A DNA stretch of 13,102 nt from Fusicatenibacter_A intestinipullorum (GTDB lineage Bacteria; Bacillota; Negativicutes; Acidaminococcales; Acidaminococcaceae): NCBI GenBank assembly GCA_019117495.1, contig DWZP01000019.1:1-13102 (forward strand). The letters are read 5' to 3'. Below are positions 6,842 through 13,102 of the stretch, one piece after another. The notes beneath the pieces were generated by a model. It was not told the DNA's origin. It did no database searches and saw nothing but the letters and a program-made list of their open reading frames with translations. Position 1 is the first letter of the stretch. Each line of letters begins with the position of its first letter. The position numbers were made by a program, and so were the translations under genes.

Positions 6842-6862
6842 ATAAATGAAGATTATATTTAT
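6842..6862. promoter_or_regulatory. Candidate activator site upstream of the CoA-transferase promoter
   Basis: ATAAAT (6842-6847) and ATTTAT (6857-6862) form an inverted repeat with a 9-bp spacer. It lies about 45-65 bp upstream of the predicted -10 element, where a LysR activator would bind. The arms are pure A/T, so it could be chance. Confidence 0.25.
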
Positions 6863-6906
6863 CGCAATAAAACGGTATTTTACATTATATGCTTTTGCGC
6901 TTACAC

Positions 6907-6912
6907 TATAAT
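6907..6912 (+). promoter_or_regulatory. -10 element of the CoA-transferase/mutase operon
   Basis: A perfect TATAAT lies 34 bp before the start codon. The sequence 16-18 bp upstream has no good -35 match; the nearest TTTACA, at 6879, is 22 bp away. That pattern is typical of promoters that need an activator. Confidence 0.55.
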
Positions 6913-6946
6913 TAAGGTATAAGTTGTTACGAAAGAAGGGGGTAAA

Positions 6947-8449
6947 ATGTTAGGAACAGACAGGCTGCGCAGCACAGCGTTGTTTGAAAAAATAGCAACA
7001 CCGGAACAGGCGGCTGCGCTTATTGAAGATGGCATGAATGTCGGTGTCGGCGGTTTTACGCCGTCAGGTTATCCTAAAAAAACAACAATGGCGCTGGCAA
7101 AAGCCATAAAAAACGGCAAAAAATGCCGAATTAATATCTGGAGCGGCGCTTCGGTAGGCCCGGAAATTGAGGAAGAGCTTGCTGCCGTGGGCGGCGTTAA
7201 AAGCAGAATGCCATACTATGCGGCTTCCAATAAATCTATGCGGGCAGGCATTAACGGCGGCCAGATTGATTATATAGATTTACATTTAAGCCATTTTGCC
7301 CAGCAGGTAGATTACGGCTTTTTCGGTAATGTGGATGTGGCAATTGTTGAAGCTGCCGCTGTAAACGCCGACGGAAGCATTGTGCTCGGCCCGGGCGTTG
7401 GCAACATACCCATGTTTGTAAAGCATGCCAAAAAAGTAATCGTTGAAGTTAACACAACAATTCCTTTAAGTATGGAAGGCATGCACGATATTTATATTTG
7501 TGCCAAACCGCCGCACAGAACGGAAATACCAATTTACCATGTCGGTGACAGAATCGGCTCGCCGTATTTGGAATGCGGCCTTGATAAAATTGCCTGCATT
7601 GTGGAATCGGATATTGTTGACCATGTACGCAATTTGAATCCGCCTGATGAAAACAGTATAAAAATAGCAGGCTTTCTGGTTGATTTTTTGGAACACGAGC
7701 AAAAATACGGGCGTCTGCCGCAGGAGATGCTGCCAATACAGTCCGGCGTAGGCAGTATTGCCAATGCTGTTTTAATGGGGCTGTCCCAATCAAAATACGA
7801 AAATTTGAAAATGTATTCCGAAATTTTGCAGGACGCGGTATTCAGCCTTATCAAAATAGGCAAGGTGTCGCAGGCATCGGGCTGCGCTTTTACGCCGTCG
7901 CCGAATGTATGGCAGATGTATAAGGAAAATCCAGATTTATACCGTAAAAGCATAGTGCTGCGCCCTCTTGATATCAGCAATAACCCGGAAATTATCCGCC
8001 GTTTGGGCGTTATTTCCATTAATACTCCGCTTGAATTTGATATTTACGGGCAGGCAAATTCCACGCATGTTATGGGTGCCAGTATGATGAACGGCATCGG
8101 CGGCAGCGGCGATTACATGCGCAACGGTTATTTAACTATTTTCTGCACGCCGTCAACGGCAAAAAAAGGCAGTATTTCCAGCGTTGTGCCAATGGTAACG
8201 CATGCCGACCATACCGAGCATGATACTATGGTATTTATTACCGAACAGGGCATTGCCGATATCCGCGGCCTGCCGCCTGTTAAACGCGCCAAACTGATTA
8301 TTGAAAAATGTGCTCACCCGGATTATAAAGCGCAGCTTTTGGAATATTTGCAGCAGGCGCAAAGAAAAAACGCCCATATGCCTGTGGATTTAACGCATGC
8401 GTTTGATATGCAGGCTCATTATGAAAAATACGGAACAATGAAAATATAA
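6947..8449 (+). CDS. Class I CoA-transferase (acetyl-CoA hydrolase / succinate CoA-transferase family)
   Basis: A 500-aa enzyme with the usual length and both halves of the acetyl-CoA hydrolase/transferase fold. It moves CoA between carboxylic acids through a glutamyl-CoA thioester. Glu292 in YSEILQDA aligns with the catalytic glutamate of AarC/Cat1-type enzymes. QSGVGSIANAV (265-275) and GASMMNGIGGSGDYMRNG are further signatures, with the N-terminal GGFTPSGYPK block. Family members use acetate, succinate, propionate or butyrate, with the donor commonly succinyl-CoA or acetyl-CoA; the acid used here is not evident. The start follows AGAAGGGGG by 5 nt. It is the first gene of an operon: the mutase begins 11 nt after its stop, with that gene's Shine-Dalgarno overlapping this stop. 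It probably activates the pathway substrate with CoA. Confidence 0.93.
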   Translation: MLGTDRLRSTALFEKIATPEQAAALIEDGMNVGVGGFTPSGYPKKTTMALAKAIKNGKKCRINIWSGASVGPEIEEELAAVGGVKSRMPYYAASNKSMRAGINGGQIDYIDLHLSHFAQQVDYGFFGNVDVAIVEAAAVNADGSIVLGPGVGNIPMFVKHAKKVIVEVNTTIPLSMEGMHDIYICAKPPHRTEIPIYHVGDRIGSPYLECGLDKIACIVESDIVDHVRNLNPPDENSIKIAGFLVDFLEHEQKYGRLPQEMLPIQSGVGSIANAVLMGLSQSKYENLKMYSEILQDAVFSLIKIGKVSQASGCAFTPSPNVWQMYKENPDLYRKSIVLRPLDISNNPEIIRRLGVISINTPLEFDIYGQANSTHVMGASMMNGIGGSGDYMRNGYLTIFCTPSTAKKGSISSVVPMVTHADHTEHDTMVFITEQGIADIRGLPPVKRAKLIIEKCAHPDYKAQLLEYLQQAQRKNAHMPVDLTHAFDMQAHYEKYGTMKI

Positions 8450-8460
8450 GGAGGATTACC

Positions 8461-10110
8461 ATGGATAAAGAAAAATTGCAGCAGGGATTAAACGAATATG
8501 AAGCTAAGGTTGCCAAAGCTGTGGCAAAATTTCCGGAACGCAAAAATTTTGAAGCGCAGCGTTTGTATACGCCTCTTGATATAGAAGATTTTGATTATGG
8601 CGAAAAACTTGGTTTTCCCGGGCAATATCCGTTTACACGCGGCGTGCAGCCTACAATGTACCGCGGCCGCCTGTGGACCATGCGCGCCTACGCCGGTTTT
8701 GCCACGGCCGAAGAAACCAACGCGCGTTATAAATATTTGCTGGAGGCCGGGCAGACAGGGCTTTCGGTTGCCATGGACCTGCCGACGCAGATTGGCCTTG
8801 ACAGTGACCATGAACTCAGCCATGGCGAAGTAGGCAAAGTTGGCGTAGCCATTGATTCGCTTGCCGATATGGAAGCATTGTTTGACGGTATTCCCCTGGA
8901 TAAGGTAAGTACATCCATGACGATTAACGGGCCTGCGGCAGTGCTTTTGGCAATGTATGTTGCCGTTGCGGAAAAACAGGGCGTTAAACCGGAAGCCTTA
9001 AAGGGCACAATCCAAAACGATATTCTGAAAGAATACATTGCCCGCGGCACTTATATTTTCCCACCGCGCCCTTCCATGCGCCTTATTACCGATACTTTTG
9101 AATACTGCTCTAAAAATATTCCCAAATGGAATACAATCAGCGTCGGTGCTTACCATATCCGCGAGGCCGGTGCTTCCGAAGTGCAGGAAATTGCTTTTGC
9201 GTTTGCCAATGCCATGGCGTATATCGATGCGGCTATTAAAGCAGGGCAAAAGGTTGATGATTTTGCACCCGGCATCAGCTGGATTTTTACAGCCGGGCTT
9301 GATTTCTTCGGCGAAGTTGCCAAATTCCGCGCGGCGCGCCGCCTGTGGGCACGTATTATGAAGGAACGTTACGGGGCATCCGTGCCTAAAGCGCAGATGC
9401 TGCGTGTGCATGTGCATACGGCCGGCAGCGTGCTTACGGCACAGCAGCCTTTAAACAACGTGGTGCGCATTACCTGGCAGGCGCTTAGCGCAGTACTTGG
9501 CGGCATACAGTCCATGGCATGCTGCGCTTATGACGAAGCAATTGCGCTGCCTACGGAAGAAAGCGCAACGCTTGCCCTGCGCACGCAGCAGCTTCTGGCT
9601 TACGAAAGCGGAGTTACCGATACCATCGATCCGCTGGCAGGTTCTTACTACATTGAAACCTTAACCGATAAAATTGAAAAAGAAGCTTATGACTACATTG
9701 ATAAAATAGACCGTATGGGCGGTGCCGTTGCCGCTATCGAGCAGGGCTACATGCAGCAGGAAATGGCGGCACATGCTTACGAATACCAGCATGAGGTAGA
9801 GCTTGGTAAACGCACCGTTATCGGCGTTAATAAATTTAATGACAGTAAAAAACTTGCGGAACAGGATGTGCTTATGGCAGATTTAAGCGTTGGTGAACGG
9901 CAGATTGCACGCCTTGAAAAAATGAAAGCCGCGCGCGATAACGAAGCCGTTAAAGCAGCGCTTGAAAAACTGCGCGAAGCAGCCAAAGGCACGGAAAACT
10001 TAATGCCTTATTTAATTGATGCCGTTAAAACTTATGCAACACTGGGTGAAATTTGCGGCGTGCTTCGCGAAGAATTCGGCGAATATAAACAAAGCGGCAG
10101 TATGTTTTAA
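8461..10110 (+). CDS. Acyl-CoA mutase large (catalytic) subunit, methylmalonyl-CoA mutase family, divergent
   Basis: A 549-aa TIM-barrel subunit of an adenosylcobalamin-dependent CoA-ester mutase. It lacks the C-terminal B12-binding domain, as in split archaeal, clostridial and Negativicutes mutases. TMRAYAGFATAEETN (73-87), TGLSVAMDLPTQIG (99-112), GTIQNDILKEY (182-192) and DPLAGSYYIE identify it. Numbering against Propionibacterium shermanii MutB (from memory), Tyr77, Arg195 and His232 match Tyr89, Arg207 and His244, which recognise the substrate carboxylate and assist rearrangement. Gln350 and Glu359 match Gln361 and Glu370. Unusual are Ala76 for Gln88, Met105 for Phe117, Gly271 for Arg283, His319 for Gln330, and Ala-Cys-Cys (353-355) for His-Thr-Asn. 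Isobutyryl-type mutases lack the Tyr/Arg pair, so a carboxylated acyl-CoA is likely. The substrate may still differ from methylmalonyl/succinyl-CoA. Confidence 0.9.
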   Translation: MDKEKLQQGLNEYEAKVAKAVAKFPERKNFEAQRLYTPLDIEDFDYGEKLGFPGQYPFTRGVQPTMYRGRLWTMRAYAGFATAEETNARYKYLLEAGQTGLSVAMDLPTQIGLDSDHELSHGEVGKVGVAIDSLADMEALFDGIPLDKVSTSMTINGPAAVLLAMYVAVAEKQGVKPEALKGTIQNDILKEYIARGTYIFPPRPSMRLITDTFEYCSKNIPKWNTISVGAYHIREAGASEVQEIAFAFANAMAYIDAAIKAGQKVDDFAPGISWIFTAGLDFFGEVAKFRAARRLWARIMKERYGASVPKAQMLRVHVHTAGSVLTAQQPLNNVVRITWQALSAVLGGIQSMACCAYDEAIALPTEESATLALRTQQLLAYESGVTDTIDPLAGSYYIETLTDKIEKEAYDYIDKIDRMGGAVAAIEQGYMQQEMAAHAYEYQHEVELGKRTVIGVNKFNDSKKLAEQDVLMADLSVGERQIARLEKMKAARDNEAVKAALEKLREAAKGTENLMPYLIDAVKTYATLGEICGVLREEFGEYKQSGSMF

Positions 10111-10129
10111 ACAAGGCGGGTGAACAGCG

Positions 10130-11494
10130 ATGAATGAAACTGCTCAGCTTGCAAAATTTACGGCGGAAATGGAATTTGATAAATTGCCGCCGCAGGCAGT
10201 GCTGATGGCCAAGCAATGCTTGCTGGATTGGCTTGGTGTTGCGCTCCGCGGAGCGCACGAAGAACCTGCCCGCATTTTGCGCGAAACTGCTTTAAAAATG
10301 TGCGGCACAGGGGAAAGCACGGTGTTTGACGGCGGCAGCAGGCGTGTCGACCCCGTAAGCGCGGCCCTTGTTAATGGCGCTGCCTCACATACGCTTGATT
10401 TTGACGATTTACATAATCCTTCTATTATACACCTGGCAACGGTTGTAATACCGGCAGCCGTTGCTGTGGCAGAAGCCTGCCATAAAAGCGGCAAAGCACT
10501 GCTTACGGCAATCTGCGCTGGGTATGAAGCCGGGGCGCGTGCCGGTGAAGCCATTATCCCGGAATCTTATTTTTACTGGCATACAACAGGCACAGCAGGA
10601 ATTTTCGGCAGTGCCGCGGCGTCAGCCTCCCTTTTGGGGATTGATGCACAGCAGACGAATATGTGCCTCGGCAGTGCCGGAACGCAGGCGGCAGGCTTGT
10701 GGGAATTTTTAAAAGAAGGTGCAATGAGCAAAGCCCTTCACGCCGGGCGTGCCGCCAGTGCCGGTGTTTTTTCGGCATATCTTGCGCAGAGCGGGTTTAC
10801 GGCTGCCAGCAAAATTCTGGAAGGTGAAAAGGGCTTCTGCCCGGCTCTTTCCGATGCGCCGAGAATAGAAAAAATAACGCAGAACCTTTCTTACGGCGAC
10901 TTAAAAATACAACATAATTCTTTTAAACCATACGCCTGCTGCAAACATGCCCATGCGGCGGTTTACGGCGCGCAAACATTGCGCGGCAGTCACGGCATAA
11001 AGCCGGAAGATATTGACTGCGTGGAAATCAGGGTAAATAATATAACCGATTTTCTTATTAATAATCCTGCACCGCAGAATGTTTACGGATGCAAATTCAG
11101 CATACAGTATTGTGTAGCGGCGGCGCTTGTTTACGGCAAGGCAGGCGTTGACGAATTTAATGCACAGGCGCGCAGCAGTACTGTTATGCAGAAAATGATG
11201 GATAAAATTTCAGTAGTAAAAGACGAAAAACAGGAACTGCTGAACAGGGAAAATCCTGCAAAACTTGCTTCGGAAATTATTATAAAAATGAAAGACGGCG
11301 CAAAATACCAAATGCAGGTTGATTACCCGAAAGGTGACCCGGATAACCCCATGACATGGGAGGAAAGCAATGCAAAATTTATTGCGCTTGCCGAACCTGT
11401 TTGCGGAGGCCGGAAAGCCGAAAAATTGAGTGCATATATAAAAAATATTGACGAAATAAGCGATATAACGGCAGAATTTAAGAAAATTTTTTAA
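10130..11494 (+). CDS. MmgE/PrpD family enzyme
   Basis: A 454-aa member of the family that includes 2-methylcitrate dehydratase, cis-aconitate decarboxylase (IRG1/CAD) and iminodisuccinate epimerase. All expected active-site residues are visible: Asp90-Asp93 in LDFDDLH, His101 in IHLATVVIPA, His151 in WHTTGTAG, Lys201 in SKALHAGRAA, Lys267 in FKPYACCKH, and Tyr327 in KFSIQYCVA. The chain is full-length with the helical main domain and the smaller lid (about 270-390). The substrate should be a di- or tricarboxylic acid that is dehydrated, hydrated, decarboxylated or isomerised. It cannot be named: nothing else of the methylcitrate cycle (synthase, lyase) is present. It starts 19 bp after the mutase stop behind a modest AGGCGGGTG site and closes the operon. 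Confidence 0.91.
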   Translation: MNETAQLAKFTAEMEFDKLPPQAVLMAKQCLLDWLGVALRGAHEEPARILRETALKMCGTGESTVFDGGSRRVDPVSAALVNGAASHTLDFDDLHNPSIIHLATVVIPAAVAVAEACHKSGKALLTAICAGYEAGARAGEAIIPESYFYWHTTGTAGIFGSAAASASLLGIDAQQTNMCLGSAGTQAAGLWEFLKEGAMSKALHAGRAASAGVFSAYLAQSGFTAASKILEGEKGFCPALSDAPRIEKITQNLSYGDLKIQHNSFKPYACCKHAHAAVYGAQTLRGSHGIKPEDIDCVEIRVNNITDFLINNPAPQNVYGCKFSIQYCVAAALVYGKAGVDEFNAQARSSTVMQKMMDKISVVKDEKQELLNRENPAKLASEIIIKMKDGAKYQMQVDYPKGDPDNPMTWEESNAKFIALAEPVCGGRKAEKLSAYIKNIDEISDITAEFKKIF

Positions 11495-11502
11495 CAAATA
11501 AT

Positions 11503-11550
11503 AAAAAATAACAGCTTGTCATTATTAAAAACGGCAGGCTGTTATTTTTT
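11503..11550 (+). terminator. Terminator of the CoA-transferase/mutase/PrpD operon
   Basis: A 12-bp perfect stem (11503-11514 with 11539-11550) extends inward by six further pairs, two of them G-U, and ends in TTTTTT. It starts nine bases after the stop codon. Confidence 0.9.
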
Positions 11551-11566
11551 ACGCAGCGGATTTATT

Positions 11567-11598
11567 ATATTTAATATAATAAAAATTATATTAAATAT
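11567..11598. repeat. Perfect 14-bp AT-only inverted repeat
   Basis: Two 14-bp arms (11567-11580 and 11585-11598), composed only of A and T, form a perfect inverted repeat around AAAA. It lies between the operon terminator and the XRE promoter. It may form a cruciform or hairpin, or be a protein site. AT-rich DNA produces such symmetry more readily than balanced DNA. Confidence 0.6.
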
Positions 11599-11678
11599 TA
11601 AAAGAAAAGGATGTTTCGCAAAAATTACTTTATTTTGCATAAAATATAAAAATTTAATAGATAAATGGACAAAAATAG

Positions 11679-11695
11679 TGTATAATATTTATACA
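11679..11695. promoter_or_regulatory. Palindrome over the -10 element of the XRE gene
   Basis: TGTATAA (11679-11685) and TTATACA (11689-11695) form a perfect 7-bp inverted repeat with a 3-bp centre. The perfect -10 hexamer TATAAT (11681-11686) lies inside it, about 100 bp before the XRE start codon. The size and placement match a Cro/C1-type operator for autorepression. Confidence 0.5.
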
Positions 11696-11783
11696 GTTAA
11701 AAACGGAGTTTAGATTTTTGTAGTTTTAACAAAATCTGCCGGGTTGTTACAAAAAAGTCAATGGATACAAAGGGGGATTTGTT

Positions 11784-12119
11784 ATGTCTGTAAAGAGAGT
11801 TATAGACAACAAAAAAATCGGTGCCAATATCAGGCTGGCGCGTGTAAAAAAAATGATGAGCCAGTCCGAACTTGCAAAACTTCTTGGTGTAACACAGACT
11901 CATATGAGTAATCTGGAACGCGGACGCTGCGGCATTACTGTAACTATGCTTAACGAACTGACAAACATTTTTGAAGTGGAAACCGATGCACTTTTATATG
12001 GTACCCCCGGGACCCATTCGGATACAAGCCTTGCAGGTGTTGTTAAAAACGGCGGAATAGAAAATTACACCCTTGGCGATTTAATTAAAGCGGCAAAACT
12101 TTTGGATGGATGCGAATAA
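11784..12119 (+). CDS. XRE-family helix-turn-helix regulator
   Basis: A 111-aa cytoplasmic DNA-binding protein. Residues 12-67 form the Cro/C1-type HTH: IGANIRLARVKKMMSQSELAKLL, then GVTQTHMSNLERGR as turn and recognition helix, and a closing helix around LNELTNIFEVETDALL. The remaining 40 residues have no recognisable effector domain. AAAGGGGG stands 8 nt before the ATG, within a 5' leader of about 90 nt. It is a single-gene transcription unit with its own palindromic promoter and terminator. It shows no phage or toxin partner nearby, so it is probably a chromosomal housekeeping-type regulator with unknown targets. Confidence 0.9.
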   Translation: MSVKRVIDNKKIGANIRLARVKKMMSQSELAKLLGVTQTHMSNLERGRCGITVTMLNELTNIFEVETDALLYGTPGTHSDTSLAGVVKNGGIENYTLGDLIKAAKLLDGCE

Positions 12120-12163
12120 AAAAATACCGGCACCTGCTTTAAATGCAGATGCCGGTATTTTTT
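12120..12163. terminator. Bidirectional terminator between the XRE gene and the small membrane protein
   Basis: A perfect stem of at least 12 bp (12121-12132 with 12150-12161), flanked by A and T runs, carries a 4-bp inner stem (12134-12137 with 12145-12148). It lies between convergent genes; its right edge touches the stop codon of the minus-strand gene. Confidence 0.9.
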
Positions 12164-12389
12164 ACTGCTTGTCTTTCGGGTTTAAAAAGTTATTCCAGTT
12201 GTAGGCAAATATTCCCCCGCCTATAACTGCAAAACCGCATGATAAGCGCAAAGCGTAATTGCCGAATCCGAACATATCTAAAATAGTATAGCATAATAAA
12301 CCAACCACCAGCATTACAACCGGCAGCGTTATTAAAAACATCGTTGCTCCAAAACCTTTGGTCATGCGTTTTAAAAAATCTTCAAACAT
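12162..12389 (-). CDS. Small two-helix membrane protein
   Basis: A 75-aa protein with two hydrophobic segments, about residues 16-38 (TMFLITLPVVMLVVGLLCY) and 45-64 (ALRLSCGFAVIGGGIFAY). They are joined by a short glycine/aromatic turn, with a basic N-terminus and a charged C-terminal tail (NPKDKQ). The topology is probably a hairpin in the cytoplasmic membrane with both ends inside. No family is recognised and no function is proposed. AAGGCGG lies about 7 nt upstream of the ATG, and a minus-strand promoter is visible further up. It stands alone, convergent with the XRE gene and divergent from the HAD phosphatase. Confidence 0.68.
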   Translation of the reverse strand: MFEDFLKRMTKGFGATMFLITLPVVMLVVGLLCYTILDMFGFGNYALRLSCGFAVIGGGIFAYNWNNFLNPKDKQ

Positions 12390-12420
12390 AATGTTACCGC
12401 CTTAAAAGTATTTTATAATT

Positions 12421-12448
12421 ATTATACTTGAGCAGCCGCTAAAAGCAA
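12421..12448 (-). promoter_or_regulatory. Promoter of the small membrane protein gene
   Basis: Read on the minus strand, TTGCTT is followed after 16 bp by TATAAT (plus-strand 12421-12426), about 32 bp before the ATG. The -10 is perfect and the -35 is partial. Confidence 0.5.
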
Positions 12449-12472
12449 AGTTTTTTATTATCATAAGTATGT

Positions 12473-12478
12473 TATAAT
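12473..12478 (+). promoter_or_regulatory. -10 element of the HAD phosphatase gene
   Basis: A perfect TATAAT lies 35 bp before the start codon. The -35 region is only a T run (about 12451-12456), so the promoter call rests mainly on the -10. Confidence 0.45.
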
Positions 12479-12513
12479 AAAATTAAACTTAAATACGAAA
12501 GGAACTTACAGTT

Positions 12514-13102
12514 ATGAAAATAAAACTTATTGCCAGTGATATGGATGATACACTTTTAAATAATAACAGAGAAATTTCTCCGCGCAACGAAGCTGCCATA
12601 AAAAAAGCCATAGAAAGCGGAATTGTTTTTACGCTTGCTTCCGGACGCATGTATTGCTCAATGCAGCCGTATGCGCAAAAGCTTGGCCTTGATGTGCCGC
12701 TGGTATCGTATAACGGCGCACTGGTTAAAGGCGCGCTCAGCGGAAAGGTTTATGTAAACAGCCCGCTTAAATTGCAGACGGCGCTCGATTTATTGCAGTA
12801 CGTTAAAGAAAACGGGCATTATGTACAGGTTTATATGGGCGATAAATTATATGTAAAAGAAGAAAACGAATATTCGCGTATGTATGCTAAAATTTCCGGT
12901 ATTCAGGCTGTGGCGATAGGCGAAGAAATTTACAGCATTAAAGAAGCTCCGAACAAACTGCTTTTAATGACGGCAACCGAAAATTTTGAAGCAACATGGA
13001 AAGATGTGGAAGAAAAGTTTAAAGGGCGTGTAGACGTAACAAGTTCTAAAGATAATTACCTGGAACTTATGGAACCGGGCGTTAATAAATGGCAGGCGGT
13101 AA
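12514..13102 (+). CDS. Cof-type HAD-IIB hydrolase, 3' end outside the window
   Basis: The first 196 codons of a haloacid dehalogenase-superfamily phosphatase. Motif I is SDMDDTLLN, with nucleophile Asp9 and acid/base Asp11; motif II is LASGR, with Ser43. The type II (C2) cap begins after VSYNGALV, near residue 70. The partial cap contains the expected PNKLLL and ELMEPGVNK segments, the latter leading to the motif III lysine. These cytoplasmic Mg-dependent enzymes dephosphorylate sugar phosphates, flavin precursors or pyridoxal phosphate, so the substrate cannot be told. AAAGGA sits 10 nt before the ATG. The frame is open to the last base, so truncation is by the window edge, not mutation. Confidence 0.93.
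   Translation, partial: MKIKLIASDMDDTLLNNNREISPRNEAAIKKAIESGIVFTLASGRMYCSMQPYAQKLGLDVPLVSYNGALVKGALSGKVYVNSPLKLQTALDLLQYVKENGHYVQVYMGDKLYVKEENEYSRMYAKISGIQAVAIGEEIYSIKEAPNKLLLMTATENFEATWKDVEEKFKGRVDVTSSKDNYLELMEPGVNKWQAV

Noticed and set aside
6665..6946. Possible cobalamin riboswitch before the mutase operon
   Set aside because: No B12-box-like element or multi-helix structure was seen; the region looks like an ordinary divergent LysR promoter region.
7534..8019. 161-codon minus-strand frame, and similar long antisense frames (7449-7793, 8998-9417, 10144-10554)
   Set aside because: They are antisense shadows of well-supported genes, lack ribosome binding sites, and read as low-quality protein.
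9470..9560. Frameshift or sequencing error as the cause of the odd ACC triplet in the mutase
   Set aside because: The frame is uninterrupted, and flanking residues (LGGIQSM before, YDEAIALPTEE after) match the family on both sides, so the substitutions look genuine.

Overview
The window looks like chromosomal DNA from an anaerobic Bacillota, most likely a Negativicutes member such as an Acidaminococcaceae/Phascolarctobacterium-like gut bacterium. The taxonomic guess is inference. It rests on strong AGGAGG-type ribosome binding sites, AT-rich intergenic DNA around moderately GC-rich genes, a split-type acyl-CoA mutase, an acetate/succinate-type CoA-transferase, and families common in gut Firmicutes (DUF3737, FrhB-like Fe-S flavoproteins). 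No mobile element, CRISPR array or tRNA was seen.

Layout. (1) Positions 8-123 are the end of an rRNA operon: a 5S rRNA followed by a perfect 16-bp terminator hairpin, then about 410 bp of AT-rich non-coding DNA carrying a promoter. (2) 585-1841 is an MFS organic-acid or sugar-acid transporter of the ACS type, convergent with a LysR regulator (1895-2779, minus). (3) Divergent from that LysR is a small operon: a 78-aa helical protein starting at TTG, an FMN flavoprotein with four cysteines in iron-sulfur flavoprotein spacing, and a DUF3737 beta-helix protein. (4) A second LysR gene (5783-6664, minus) sits 19 bp upstream of a two-[4Fe-4S] FrhB-like flavoprotein (4672-5763, minus). (5) Divergent from that pair is a tight three-gene operon (6947-11494): a class I CoA-transferase, a stand-alone catalytic subunit of a methylmalonyl-CoA-mutase-type enzyme with unusual active-site residues, and an MmgE/PrpD-family enzyme. 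(6) The end of the window has an XRE regulator with a palindrome over its promoter, a small two-helix membrane protein, and the start of a Cof-type HAD phosphatase that runs off the edge.

The most interesting part is positions 4672-11494. The LysR regulator, Fe-S flavoprotein, CoA-transferase, divergent B12-dependent mutase and MmgE/PrpD enzyme together look like an inducible catabolic module for a dicarboxylic or tricarboxylic acid. The acid would be activated with CoA, have its carbon skeleton rearranged, and be dehydrated, decarboxylated or isomerised. The mutase keeps the residues that recognise a substrate carboxylate (Tyr77, Arg195, His232). It has lost several otherwise near-universal residues, including the HTN triplet, which reads ACC here. 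Its substrate may therefore not be methylmalonyl/succinyl-CoA. No B12-binding small subunit, epimerase, decarboxylase or MeaB-type chaperone is encoded here, so a partner must come from elsewhere in the genome.
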